From Leifsonia shinshuensis (lineage in GTDB: Bacteria > Actinomycetota > Actinomycetes > Actinomycetales > Microbacteriaceae), in NCBI RefSeq assembly GCF_022606355.1, contig NZ_JAHHZQ010000003.1, positions 1-64,000 on the forward strand: a stretch of 64,000 nucleotides of DNA, given 5' to 3'. Of this stretch, positions 51,844 through 60,557 are shown one piece after another. The notes under the pieces were generated by a model. The model saw nothing but the letters and a program-made list of their open reading frames with translations. It did not search any database and was not told where the DNA came from. Both the position numbers and the translations under genes were made by a program. The stretch's first letter is position 1; every line of letters starts with the position of its first letter.

Positions 51844-53358
51844 TCAGCCCAGCAGCACCTCGGTCCACGACACGGCGGGCAGCTCCAGTCGGAGGGTGTC
51901 GCCCTCCCGGACGACCGGGAGGTCGGCCGGCGCGACGCGTTCCGGGTCGTCGAGCGTGTTGGCCGCTTCGAGGTCCGGGTCGGACAGCGTGCGTGCGGAC
52001 ACGCGCAGATCGCGGCCTGCCGCGCCGAGCGCCGCGAGGTCGATCACGAGCTCTGTGGGGGCGTCGACAGAGCGGTTGACCGCAAAGACCGCGTAGCGCC
52101 CGGCGGCCTCGTCGCGGGTCGCCACGGCATCCACCAGCGGCACGTCCCCGAATCGCTCGGTCGCGTAGGTGCCGGAGACGAGGTCGACGTCGAGGGCGAC
52201 ACCGCGACCGTGCGCGGACGTGGCCGCGAACGGGAAGAACGTCGTCTGCCTCCACGCCGGGCCGCCCGGCTCGGTCATGATCGGGGCGATCACGTTGACC
52301 AGCTGGGCGAGGGAGGCGCTGGTGACGCGGTCCGCGTGCTTCAGCATCGTGATCAGGAGACTGCCGAAGACGACAGCGTCGGCCACGGTGTAGACGTCCT
52401 CCAGCAGCCGCGGGGCGATCGGCCAGTTGTCGGTTCCGGTGATCCTGTCGACATTCTCGAAGCGGGTGTTGTACCAGATGTTCCACTCGTCGAAGGAGAT
52501 GTCGATGCGCTTGTCGCTGCCGCGCACGGCCTTCACGTGATCGGCGGTGGCGACGACGCTGCGGATGAAGTGGTCCATGTCGACGCCGGAGGCGAGGAAG
52601 GAGCCGAGGTCGCCGGTGTTCTCGTAGTAGGCGTGGCAGGAGATGTAGTCGACGAGCTCGTACGTCTCGGTCAGGGTGGCCCGCTCCCACTCGCCGAAGG
52701 TCGGCATCGACGAGCTCGAGGAGCCGCAGACGACGAGCTCGAGGTCGGGGTCGTACGCCTTCATCGCGCCCGCCGTCTTCGCGGCCAGCCGCCCGTACTC
52801 CTCCGCCGAGCTGTGACCCAGCTGCCAGGGGCCGTCCATCTCGTTGCCGAGGCACCAGATGCGCACGTCGAACGGCTCGGTGCGGCCGTTGGCGATGCGT
52901 TTCTCCGAGAGCGCCGTTCCGCCACGGTGGTTCGCGTACTCGAGCAGGTCGAGCGCCTCCTGAACTCCGCGGGTGCCGAGATTGACCGCGAGCATGAGCT
53001 CACTGCCGACTTTGTCCAGCCACGACTGGAACTCGTGCAGCCCCACCTCGTTGGTCTCCGTGGTGTGCCAGGCGAGATCGAGCCGAGGCGGCCGCTGGTC
53101 GCGCGGGCCGACCGAGTCCTCCCAGCGGAACCCCGAGACGAAGTTGCCACCGGGATACCGGATCGCCGAGACGCCGAGTTCCTTCACCAGGTCGATGACG
53201 TCGGTCCGGAATCCCTCCGCGTCGGCCGAGGGGTGTCCCGGCTCGTAGATCCCGTCGTAGACGGCGCGTCCCAGGTGCTCGATGAACGAGCCGTAGAGGC
53301 GCGGGTTGATCGTGCCGATCGTCGCGGCGGGCTGCAGGGTGAGACGTGCTGAGTGCAT
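51844..53358 (-). CDS. abfA: Alpha-L-arabinofuranosidase, GH51
   Basis: Intracellular enzyme of 504 residues removing arabinofuranosyl side groups from arabinoxylan or arabinan oligosaccharides. The TIM barrel starts IGTINPRLYGSFIEHLGRAVYDGIYEPGHPSAD. The acid/base is Glu173 in WCLGNEMDG and the nucleophile Glu291 in DISFDEWNIWY; the C-terminal beta domain ends LELPAVSWTEVLL. Length and motif spacing are family-typical. GGAAG lies upstream of the ATG. Last gene of the LacI-controlled operon. Confidence 0.96.
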   Translation of the reverse strand: MHSARLTLQPAATIGTINPRLYGSFIEHLGRAVYDGIYEPGHPSADAEGFRTDVIDLVKELGVSAIRYPGGNFVSGFRWEDSVGPRDQRPPRLDLAWHTTETNEVGLHEFQSWLDKVGSELMLAVNLGTRGVQEALDLLEYANHRGGTALSEKRIANGRTEPFDVRIWCLGNEMDGPWQLGHSSAEEYGRLAAKTAGAMKAYDPDLELVVCGSSSSSMPTFGEWERATLTETYELVDYISCHAYYENTGDLGSFLASGVDMDHFIRSVVATADHVKAVRGSDKRIDISFDEWNIWYNTRFENVDRITGTDNWPIAPRLLEDVYTVADAVVFGSLLITMLKHADRVTSASLAQLVNVIAPIMTEPGGPAWRQTTFFPFAATSAHGRGVALDVDLVSGTYATERFGDVPLVDAVATRDEAAGRYAVFAVNRSVDAPTELVIDLAALGAAGRDLRVSARTLSDPDLEAANTLDDPERVAPADLPVVREGDTLRLELPAVSWTEVLLG

Positions 53359-53386
53359 GTGATTCTTCCGGTGTCGTCGTTCTGGG

Positions 53387-54667
53387 TCAGGATCCGGCGA
53401 GCGCCGCCAGGCGGCTGCTGTGCGCGCGGTAGCGGTCGGCGACGGGGTTCGCGACGCGGAGGAGGCCGTCGGCGGACTCGACCAGATCGTGCAGCCCCAT
53501 CGTCAGCAGGTGGTCGGAGCGCGGGTTCGCGCTGTGCCGCCAGGTCCACTCGTACATGTCGAAGAGCGGCCACCAGGTGTACCCGACGACGGGCGCGCCC
53601 TCTGCACGCATCCGCTCCACGAGCGCGATCGACTGGTCGAGCCACGCGATGCGCTCCTCCACGCTTCCCGTCACGCAGGTCTCGGTGACCATCACCGGAG
53701 CGCCGTACCGGGCGGCGAACGCCGCCAGCGCCTCCCGCAAGCCCTCGGTGCCGCGGTCGACGCTCGGCCGCGGATCGGCGAAGCCGCCGCTGTGGTGCAC
53801 GCCGGCCTCGAACAGCTCGGTCGAGTGCCGGGGGTAGTAGTTGACCCCCATCACGTCCGGCTGCACGGCGTTGTCGCGGAACCACTGCAGCTCACGGTCC
53901 GGGATCGCCGGCGCGATGCGGTCCAGAAGCGGGTGCCCGGCGTCGACCCGGCCGGTGACGAGGTCTTCGACGAGGTGCACCTGATGCCGGAGCCGGTCGG
54001 CCTCCTCCCGGTGCTCCGGTGCGGCGTCGTCGCCGATGAAGCTCATCGCGGCATCCACGTGGACGAAGGTCGCCGACGCTCCGACGCGGTCGGCGAGCGC
54101 GCGCTGGCTGCGCACGAAGCCGCGGGCCAGGTTGGCGGCGATGAGGGCGAAACCCTCGGCGCCGGTCAGATACGGAGGCCAGTAGCCGTACTCCCCCGAG
54201 AACAACGCGTGGATCACGGGCTCGTTGACGGGGGTGTAGTCGAACACCCGGTCGCCGTAGCGCTCTCCGAATCGCGCGGCGTACTCCTCGACGTGATGCG
54301 GGTAGTCCGGGTTGGCGAACTCCGCATCCAGCCACAGCGGGGTGCCGTAGTGCAGGAGGTCGATCACCGGCCGCAGCCCGGCGGTCAGCTGGGCGTCGAT
54401 GGCGCGGTCGGTCCAGTCCCAGTCCCAGCGGCCCGGCTCTGCAGCGACGCGGTACCACGGCACGCCCCAGCGCAGGAGCTCGGCGCCGACGCCGGCGGCG
54501 AGCTCGAAGTCGCCGGCGAACCGCTCGTAGTGCTCGGTCAGCTCGTACTCGTCGATGGCGCGCTCCGCCGGACGCGCTCCCTCGCCCGGCCGCGACTGCG
54601 GCACGAAGGTGTCCTCGATGCCGAGCCCGAGGTGGAGGCGGCCGTCTTCGAACCAGCGCGGCGCCAT
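53387..54667 (-). CDS. GH1-like glycoside hydrolase
   Basis: A 426-residue clan A TIM-barrel hydrolase. Acid/base Glu149 in YTPVNEP and probable nucleophile Glu329 in VMVTETCVTG (TENG-like, with Cys replacing Asn-Gly order) place it near family 1; GVPWYRVAAEPGRWDWDWTDRAIDAQLTAGLRPVIDLLHYGTPLWL is the barrel entry. It is shorter and more divergent than typical beta-glucosidases, so substrate is uncertain. The ATG overlaps the permease stop by one base. Likely acts on the oligosaccharide imported by this operon, with GH51. Confidence 0.82.
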   Translation of the reverse strand: MAPRWFEDGRLHLGLGIEDTFVPQSRPGEGARPAERAIDEYELTEHYERFAGDFELAAGVGAELLRWGVPWYRVAAEPGRWDWDWTDRAIDAQLTAGLRPVIDLLHYGTPLWLDAEFANPDYPHHVEEYAARFGERYGDRVFDYTPVNEPVIHALFSGEYGYWPPYLTGAEGFALIAANLARGFVRSQRALADRVGASATFVHVDAAMSFIGDDAAPEHREEADRLRHQVHLVEDLVTGRVDAGHPLLDRIAPAIPDRELQWFRDNAVQPDVMGVNYYPRHSTELFEAGVHHSGGFADPRPSVDRGTEGLREALAAFAARYGAPVMVTETCVTGSVEERIAWLDQSIALVERMRAEGAPVVGYTWWPLFDMYEWTWRHSANPRSDHLLTMGLHDLVESADGLLRVANPVADRYRAHSSRLAALAGS

Positions 54668-55557
54668 CACTTCAGCCCCGTCGTCGCGACCGACTCGATG
54701 AAGCGCCGCTGCATGATCAGGAACATGACCGCGAGCGGGAGCACCGCGATCAGCGAACCGGCCATCATCGTGCCGTACGGGATGATCCCGCTCGGCCCGG
54801 TCAGCAGCGTCAGCCCGGAGGTGATCGTCCCCATCTCCGGCGACGTCGTGAACACCAGCGGCCACAGGAGGTCGTTCCAGTTGTTCACGAACGTGAAGAT
54901 CGCGAGGGTGAGCAGGGCGGGCACGGCGTTCGGGAGAACGATGCTGCGGAAGATGCGGAACTCGCCCGCCCCGTCGATCCGTGCCGCATTGTCGAGGTCG
55001 CGCGGCAGCGAGATGAAGAACTGGCGGAGGAAGAAGATCCCGAACGCGTCCGCAGCGCGCGGGATGATCAACCCGGCGAACGTGTTCACCCAGCCGAGCT
55101 GCGCGACGAGCTGGTAGACGGGGATGAGCGTCGCCTGGAACGGGATCATCAGGCTGGCCACGATCACGATCAGGAGGACTCGGCTGCCCCGGAAGTCGAT
55201 CCGGGCGAGGGCGTAGGCGGCGAGCGAGTCGAACACGAGGGCGAACACGGTCACTCCGCCCGCGAAGACGAGGCTGTTGACGAACAGGCGGCCGAACGGG
55301 AGGTCGTTGAAGATCTTGGCGAAGTTGTCGAGTGTCCAGGCGCCCGGCAGCAGGGTCGGCGGGAAGGCGTTGATCTCGGCGGCCGGCTTGAACGCGGTCA
55401 GTACGATCACGATGACGGGAAGCAGGACGATCGCGGTCAGCACGAGCACGGCGGCGAACAGCAGCCACCGTTCGGCTCTGCGCCCGATCCGGAGACGCGC
55501 GCGGCCGGGCGCGGTGCGCGGCGGCGTCGCGGTGCGCTGGGCGGCGGTGGTCGTCAT
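54667..55557 (-). CDS. Carbohydrate ABC permease (MalG type)
   Basis: A 296-residue inner membrane protein with six hydrophobic segments and the EAA loop RAADAFGIFFLRQFFISLPRDLDNAARIDGAGEFRIFRSIVLPNAVPAL, which contacts the ATPase. It overlaps the MalF-type partner by 4 bp and the GH1-like gene by 1 bp. Confidence 0.92.
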   Translation of the reverse strand: MTTTAAQRTATPPRTAPGRARLRIGRRAERWLLFAAVLVLTAIVLLPVIVIVLTAFKPAAEINAFPPTLLPGAWTLDNFAKIFNDLPFGRLFVNSLVFAGGVTVFALVFDSLAAYALARIDFRGSRVLLIVIVASLMIPFQATLIPVYQLVAQLGWVNTFAGLIIPRAADAFGIFFLRQFFISLPRDLDNAARIDGAGEFRIFRSIVLPNAVPALLTLAIFTFVNNWNDLLWPLVFTTSPEMGTITSGLTLLTGPSGIIPYGTMMAGSLIAVLPLAVMFLIMQRRFIESVATTGLK

Positions 55558-56501
55558 GCGATGTCCTTCTCGCGTCGTCCGAAGAAGCGGAACTGGATGA
55601 GGCTGAGCAGCAGGGTCGCCGCCAGCAGCACGTAGGAGAGCGCGGTCGCGCCGCCGAGGTCGAGCTTCTTGAAGCCCTCCTGGTAGATCTCCATCACGAC
55701 GGTCTGCGTCGAGCGGTAGGGGCCGCCTCCGGTCATCACGTAGATCTGGTCGAAGGCCTGGAGCGCGGCGATCATCGCGAAGACCACCACGAACGCCAGG
55801 GTGTTGCTCAGCTGCGGCAGCGTCACGCTGACGAAGCGGCGCCAGGCGCCGGCGCCGTCGATCTTCGCCGCCTCGTAGAGCGACTCGGGGATCTCCTGCA
55901 GTCCGGCGATGAAGATGACCATGTAGAAGCCGAAGTTCTTCCAGATCGCGACCAGGACGACCGTCGGCATCGCGAGCACCGGGTCCTGGAGCACGTTGCC
56001 CAGTTGGATGCCGACCCCGCGGAGCCAGTAGTTCACGAGGCCGACCTGAGGATCCAGGAGGTAGCTCCAGGCGAAGGCGGCGACCGCCAGCGAGACCACG
56101 AACGGCAGGAACAGCGCGGTGCGGAAGAAGCCGCGGGCGATCAGGCGGCGGTTGCCGAGCAGGAGCGCGAGCAGCAGAGCGGCGATCAGCGCCGTCGGCG
56201 TGAACAGCACCGTGTAGAGCGCGGTGTTGCCCAGCGTCGCGAGGATCTGCGGGTCGGTGAAGATCCGCGCGTAGTTGTCGAGTCCGACCCAGCTCTCCGC
56301 GCCGAATCCACTCGCGTTCGTGAACGAGAGCCGGAGCGCCGACAGCATCGGCCAGCCGACGAAGGCGATGAGGATGACGAGCGCCGGCAGCAGGAACAGG
56401 AGCGCCATTGGCGCCCGGCTGCGGGCCGACCTCGGCCTGCCCCCGAGGGGCGCCGGCGGCCGGTAGGCGCGCCGTGGGCGGTTGCGGGTGAGACTGGTCA
56501 T
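55554..56501 (-). CDS. Carbohydrate ABC permease (MalF/UgpA type)
   Basis: A 315-residue membrane protein with an Arg/Pro-rich cytoplasmic N-terminus and six hydrophobic segments. The EAA loop reads AGLQEIPESLYEAAKIDGAGAWRRFVSVTLPQLSNT. It forms the heterodimeric channel with the gene downstream. No ATPase is encoded in this operon; a shared MsiK-like ATPase elsewhere is expected, as is usual in actinobacteria. Confidence 0.92.
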   Translation of the reverse strand: MTSLTRNRPRRAYRPPAPLGGRPRSARSRAPMALLFLLPALVILIAFVGWPMLSALRLSFTNASGFGAESWVGLDNYARIFTDPQILATLGNTALYTVLFTPTALIAALLLALLLGNRRLIARGFFRTALFLPFVVSLAVAAFAWSYLLDPQVGLVNYWLRGVGIQLGNVLQDPVLAMPTVVLVAIWKNFGFYMVIFIAGLQEIPESLYEAAKIDGAGAWRRFVSVTLPQLSNTLAFVVVFAMIAALQAFDQIYVMTGGGPYRSTQTVVMEIYQEGFKKLDLGGATALSYVLLAATLLLSLIQFRFFGRREKDIA

Positions 56502-56562
56502 GGTGTCTTTCGGGACGAGGCGGGCCGCCGGCCGCCGGGGTGGTCGGCGGCCCGCCGATGGA

Positions 56563-57804
56563 TCACTTGCCGAGCGCCTGCTGCACCTTCGTCGATGCGT
56601 CCTTCAGGAGCTGGGCGGGGTCGCCGCCCGTCAGTGCTTTCTGGGTCGCCTCGTCGACGGCGGAGAGCACATCCGTGCTGTTGGCCACACCGGGCAGCAG
56701 CGGCCGGGCGTCGCCGGCGATCTTCGTCAGCGCCTCCACCACCGGGTTGGCGGACACCGCGGACGCGGGGATGTCGGTCCGCAGCGGCGGCCAGCCAGAG
56801 CCGAGCGACCACTTCGTCGCGACCTCCTTCGTGAAGAAGTAGTCGAAGAACTTCTTCGCGGCGGCCTGCTTGGCCGGGTCGGCCTGAGCGGTGACTGCGG
56901 CCGAGATTCCGATGGCTGAGGAGGCGGAGGCCTGGGGGCCGGCGGGGATGCCCGCGATGCCGTAGTCGATCTTGTTGGCCTCGGCGACGCCGGCCATCCA
57001 GGGGCCGCCGATCTCCATGGCCGCCTTGCCGGAGGAGAACAGCTTGTCGGAGGCGACGCCGTCGAGTCCGGTCGGCGAGATCTTGTCCTGGATGACGGCC
57101 TTCGACCAGTAGCTCAGCGTCTCCTCGTTGGCCTTGGAGTCGACGACCGACTTCGACCCGCTCACGATCTCTCCGCCGTTGCCGTAGAAGAGGCTGGCCC
57201 ACACCCCGTTGCCGACCGTGGCGTGGTCGGGGAGGGCCAGGCCGTACTGGCCGGTCGAGGGATCGGTGAGCTTCTTGGCATCGGCGACCCACTCGTCCCA
57301 GGTCGTCGGGAAGGTGGTGATGCCGGCCTTCTCGAACAGCGCCTTGTTGTAGATCACCGACAGCGGCACGAATCCGGTCGGCACACCGTAGTAGGCGCCG
57401 TCGACCTTCTCCATCTCGACCGCGCGCGGGTTGAGGTTGGCGTTCTTGACGTCGCCCGCGTAGAAGTCGTCGAGCTTGGCGAACGCGCCCTTGGTCGCGT
57501 AGACCGGAAGGGTCTCCGCGGGCACGGCGACGATGTCGGGCCCCTTCTTCGCGGAGAGCGCCGGGAGCAGGGTGTCGCCGATGACGGCCCAGGTCTTGGT
57601 CGTGGTGGTGATGGTGATGTTCTTCTGCGACTTGTTGAAGTCGTCGACGATCGTGTCGAGGACCTTGCCGTCGGCTTCGGTGTACCCGTGCCAGAACGTG
57701 AGATCGACGTGGCCGGTGGACGGTGCCGCGCCGCTTCCGGAGCAGCCCGCGAGCGCGACGGCCGCGCCGGCCGCGAGCGCGACGGCTGCGATGAGTTTCT
57801 TCAT
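56563..57804 (-). CDS. Oligosaccharide-binding lipoprotein (SBP_bac_1)
   Basis: A 413-residue lipoprotein: MKKLIAAVALAAGAAVALAGC with Cys21 as lipid site, then an extracellular solute-binding fold (VDLTFWHGYTEADGKVLDTIVDDFNKSQKNI, GVPTGFVPLSVIYNKALFEKAGITTFPTTWDEW, SSGKAAMEIGGPWM). First gene of the LacI-controlled operon; GAGAGG precedes the ATG. Probable cargo is an arabinose- or glucose-containing oligosaccharide, from the hydrolases downstream. Confidence 0.93.
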   Translation of the reverse strand: MKKLIAAVALAAGAAVALAGCSGSGAAPSTGHVDLTFWHGYTEADGKVLDTIVDDFNKSQKNITITTTTKTWAVIGDTLLPALSAKKGPDIVAVPAETLPVYATKGAFAKLDDFYAGDVKNANLNPRAVEMEKVDGAYYGVPTGFVPLSVIYNKALFEKAGITTFPTTWDEWVADAKKLTDPSTGQYGLALPDHATVGNGVWASLFYGNGGEIVSGSKSVVDSKANEETLSYWSKAVIQDKISPTGLDGVASDKLFSSGKAAMEIGGPWMAGVAEANKIDYGIAGIPAGPQASASSAIGISAAVTAQADPAKQAAAKKFFDYFFTKEVATKWSLGSGWPPLRTDIPASAVSANPVVEALTKIAGDARPLLPGVANSTDVLSAVDEATQKALTGGDPAQLLKDASTKVQQALGK

Positions 57805-57849
57805 TGAATGCCTCTCGACGTTGACCGGCTCCGCGCCGACCTCGTTTTT

Positions 57850-57875
57850 TACAACGTTGGAATTCCAACGTTGTA
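57850..57875. promoter_or_regulatory. LacI-family operator of the glycan operon
   Basis: A perfect 26-bp palindrome made of TACAACGTTGG and CCAACGTTGTA around AATT. Each arm contains the self-palindromic LacI-type core CAACGTTG. It overlaps the predicted transcription start of the binding-protein operon. The same core precedes lacI itself. Confidence 0.8.
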
Positions 57876-57879
57876 TCGG

Positions 57880-57909
57880 ATTATAGGATCATCGGTTTCC
57901 GGAAGTCAA
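57880..57909 (-). promoter_or_regulatory. Near-consensus promoter of the glycan operon
   Basis: The minus strand reads TTGACT, an 18-nt spacer and TATAAT, starting just past the lacI stop codon. It is unusually close to consensus for this GC-rich genome, in keeping with strong repression by the overlapping operator. Confidence 0.75.
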
Positions 57910-57915
57910 TCGCCG

Positions 57916-58950
57916 TTACGCGGTCGGTATCGAGGCGTTCGCACTCGACGATTCGCGCACGACCGTGGTGAACGGCACCTCGATCACCCGGGGTGCGCCG
58001 ACCTCCCCGCTGCGGTCGCCGATGCGCTCGATCAGGGCGTCGACCGCCCGCTCGGCGATGCTCGAACGACCCGGGTCGATGGTGCTGAGACTCGGCATGG
58101 CGAACTGGCCCTCGATGAGATTGTCGAAGCCGATGACCGCCACATCCTCCGGTACGCGGACGCCCTCCTGGTTCAGCACGCGCAGCGCGCCCAGCGCGAG
58201 CTCGTCGTTGAGGGCGAAGATCGCATCGAACGGCACTCCCGAGTCCAGGAGCTCCTGCGTCGCCGCCGCACCGTCGGTGCGATGCCACCCTTCGCGGAAC
58301 ACGACCAGCTCGTCCCCGAGATCGAGGCCGTGATCCTTCAGCGCCGCACGGTAGCCCTGGAGACGGAGGGAGGCCGAGCCCACGCGCTCTGCCACGTGAG
58401 CGCCGAGCACCGCGATACGCGTGCGGCCGGAGCCGATGAGATGCTCTGTGGCCGCGTAGCCGCCCTCGACATTCTGCATGACGACATGGTCGGTCGGTCC
58501 GCCGAAGATCCGCTCGCCCAGCAGCACCAACGGGTAGTCGACGTTCAGCGCATCCACGTCGTCCATCGACATCCCGAGAGGCGAGAACATGAGGCCGTCG
58601 AGCATCGACAGCCGCGAACCCCGCAGCAGCTCGAGCTCGGCCTCCCTGTCGCCGCCGGTCTGCTCGATCAGCGTGACGAAACCGAGCCGCCGGGACGCCT
58701 CCAGCACCGCGTCGGCCAGCTCGGCGAAATAGCTGAAGCTGAGCGACGGAACGGCCAGGCCGATCACACCGGTCCGTCCGGCGCGCAGGTTGCGCGCCGC
58801 CAGATTCGGCTGGTAGCCCAGCTCCTCGATCGCGGCGAGCACCTTCACGCGCGTCGCGGCCTTCACGAAGTCGTAGCCGTTGACGACATTGGAGACCGTC
58901 TTCACCGAGACACCGGCTGCGCCGGCCACATCCTTGAGCGTCGCCACCAT
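57916..58950 (-). CDS. LacI family transcriptional repressor
   Basis: A 344-residue regulator: the N-terminal helix-turn-helix and hinge (TLKDVAGAAGVSVKTVSNVVNGYDFVKAATRVKVLAAIEELGYQPNLAARNLRAGRTGVIGLAVP) are followed by a periplasmic-binding-like sugar domain. The ATG at 58950 has AGGGGGT upstream; the frame extends further but without a ribosome site. It lies directly upstream of the operon it should repress, and one operator half matches its own promoter (59022-59032), implying autoregulation. Confidence 0.92.
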   Translation of the reverse strand: MVATLKDVAGAAGVSVKTVSNVVNGYDFVKAATRVKVLAAIEELGYQPNLAARNLRAGRTGVIGLAVPSLSFSYFAELADAVLEASRRLGFVTLIEQTGGDREAELELLRGSRLSMLDGLMFSPLGMSMDDVDALNVDYPLVLLGERIFGGPTDHVVMQNVEGGYAATEHLIGSGRTRIAVLGAHVAERVGSASLRLQGYRAALKDHGLDLGDELVVFREGWHRTDGAAATQELLDSGVPFDAIFALNDELALGALRVLNQEGVRVPEDVAVIGFDNLIEGQFAMPSLSTIDPGRSSIAERAVDALIERIGDRSGEVGAPRVIEVPFTTVVRESSSANASIPTA

Positions 58951-59021
58951 GAGACCCCCTCGTTCCACACCACCGCCGCGAACGGCCACCACTGCGAACG
59001 GGCCACCACCGCGAACGAATT

Positions 59022-59032
59022 TACAACGTTGA
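59022..59032. promoter_or_regulatory. LacI operator half-site before lacI
   Basis: TACAACGTTGA, identical in its core to each arm of the 57850-57875 operator. On the minus strand it lies between a TTGTGC -35 and a TAAATT -10. Confidence 0.6.
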
Positions 59033-59095
59033 TAGCATCGCACAATCCGTGCGGTCCGTCGGCCGATGCCCAGCAGGGCATGTTAGATATGTTCT

Positions 59096-59341
59096 GTGAC
59101 CGGGAAGATGTTCAGCCAGCTCTGCGCCACCGTCGTGCTCGCGGCGGTGACCGTGCTGATCGGTCGTTCCATGCACGACCCCGCGACGATCGTGCTGTTC
59201 GCCGTGGCCGTGCTGGTCACGGTCCTCTCGGCCTTCCGCGTGCGCTCGCTGCGGGCACGGGCGCTGGCCGAACGCGCCCGACGTGTCCCCCAAAATGCCG
59301 CTACCGACGAAAAGGGGAATCCGTCAGGCTCGAATCGATGA
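59096..59341 (+). CDS. Small membrane protein
   Basis: An 81-residue protein with two hydrophobic helices (residues about 8-24 and 30-46) and a basic C-terminal tail (RVRSLRARALAERARR). GTG start at 59096; ATG at 59108 is the alternative. Overlaps the next gene by 4 bp, so the two probably act together. No family recognised. Confidence 0.6.
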   Translation: MTGKMFSQLCATVVLAAVTVLIGRSMHDPATIVLFAVAVLVTVLSAFRVRSLRARALAERARRVPQNAATDEKGNPSGSNR

Positions 59342-59904
59342 GCAGGCAGCAGGGATCGCAACTCCAGACGGACGTGACACCGGTCGTGGTGCTGCGCCCG
59401 TTCCGCGACCTCTTCGTCCGGGGCCTCACGGCCATCCTCGCGCTGACGACCCCGGTCTTCGCCGTGCTCTACTGGCTCACCATCCCGGACGGCGATTGGA
59501 CCATCGTCCTCGGCGCGCACGTGCTCGTCGTCATCGCCACGATCGTCGGCGTCTACGGATTCTTCAGCGCCACGATCGCCCTGCGCCCCGACGGCGTGCG
59601 GGAGCGCGGGTTCTTCGGCCGGACGCGGCTGGTGCGGCCGGTCGACGTGCGCTCCATCCTGCTGGTGCGACTCTACGACGGCAGCACGCTCGACACGCTC
59701 CCACAGCTCTTCGTCACGGGCCACGACGGCCGGGTGCTGCTGCGGATGCGCGGCCAGTTCTGGTCGGCGGAGGACATGGAGCGCGTTGCGGAAGAGCTCG
59801 ATCGGCCGGTGACGCGCGCAGAGGACTTCATGACGATGACCCAGCTGCGCCGGGCGTCCCCCGAACTGCTGTACTGGTTCGAGCGGTTGCCGCGGCTGCG
59901 GTAG
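59338..59904 (+). CDS. Membrane protein with PH-like domain
   Basis: A 188-residue protein: two hydrophobic segments (residues about 30-46 and 56-76) followed by a beta-rich soluble part (TIALRPDGVRERGFFGRTRLVRPVDVRSILLVRLYDGSTLDTLPQLFVTG) resembling bacterial PH domains. The ATG at 59338 is within the stop of the preceding small membrane protein (ATGA). Function unknown. Confidence 0.7.
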   Translation: MSRQQGSQLQTDVTPVVVLRPFRDLFVRGLTAILALTTPVFAVLYWLTIPDGDWTIVLGAHVLVVIATIVGVYGFFSATIALRPDGVRERGFFGRTRLVRPVDVRSILLVRLYDGSTLDTLPQLFVTGHDGRVLLRMRGQFWSAEDMERVAEELDRPVTRAEDFMTMTQLRRASPELLYWFERLPRLR

Positions 59905-59931
59905 GCGGGTGCGTGAGCGGAACGCGCCCGC

Positions 59932-60540
59932 TCAGAGCTGCGCGTCGGTCGCGATGCCGAGCACCGGTGCGCCCGGGGTGCTCGACGGCAGCTCGTGGAA
60001 GCCGAGCCGTTCATAGAAGGCCATCGCGGAGGTGTTGGCGGACGAGACCCGCAGGAACACCCCCGGCACGCCGCGCTCGCGCAACGCCTCCAACTGTCGC
60101 TGGAGCAGGCGGCGGCCGAAACCCTGCCGCTGCAGCTCCGGGAGCAGGTCGATGTGCAGGTGAGCCGGGTAGCGATCGACCTCCGGAACGATGCTGCCGC
60201 GCGGGTCGAGGCCCCAGCCGATGACCTCGCGTTCCGCCTCGCTGGGAGCGGCGTCGAGCGGGTGAGCCGTGCGGAAACGGGGCAGCCAGTTGTCGTCGTA
60301 CCAGCGGGCGAAGGCGTGGCTGTCCTCGACGGCGATGACGTATCCGGCCACCCGCTCACCGGTGTCGACCACGAACGCGAGGTCGGGTCGGTACGCGATG
60401 TAGGGGCCGGCGAAGATGTCGGGCAGCAGCGCGTCGTCGGAGTACAGGCCCGTCGCATCCGCGCCCGCCGCTCCGGTGCGCAGGCACACGTCGTAGACGT
60501 CGTCGTGGTCGGTCGGTCGGTACGGGCGGATCGAGCTCAC
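59932..60540 (-). CDS. GNAT family N-acetyltransferase
   Basis: A 202-residue acetyltransferase. The N-terminal IRPYRPTDHDDVYDVCLRTG resembles the GNAT domain found with O-GlcNAcase-like proteins. The acetyl-CoA loop is LLPELQRQGFGRRLLQRQLEAL (Q-x-x-G-x-G/A type), followed by VSSANTSAMAFYERLGFHEL. GTG start at 60540, only 17 bp from the divergent kinase gene. Substrate unknown; an antibiotic-modifying role is possible given the neighbour but unproven. Confidence 0.87.
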   Translation of the reverse strand: MSSIRPYRPTDHDDVYDVCLRTGAAGADATGLYSDDALLPDIFAGPYIAYRPDLAFVVDTGERVAGYVIAVEDSHAFARWYDDNWLPRFRTAHPLDAAPSEAEREVIGWGLDPRGSIVPEVDRYPAHLHIDLLPELQRQGFGRRLLQRQLEALRERGVPGVFLRVSSANTSAMAFYERLGFHELPSSTPGAPVLGIATDAQL

Positions 60541-60557
60541 CGTGAAAGTATGGCAGG

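Noticed and set aside
57808-59904. 698-residue plus-strand protein
   Set aside because: Most of it is antisense to lacI; only the last 188 codons (from 59338) are a plausible gene.
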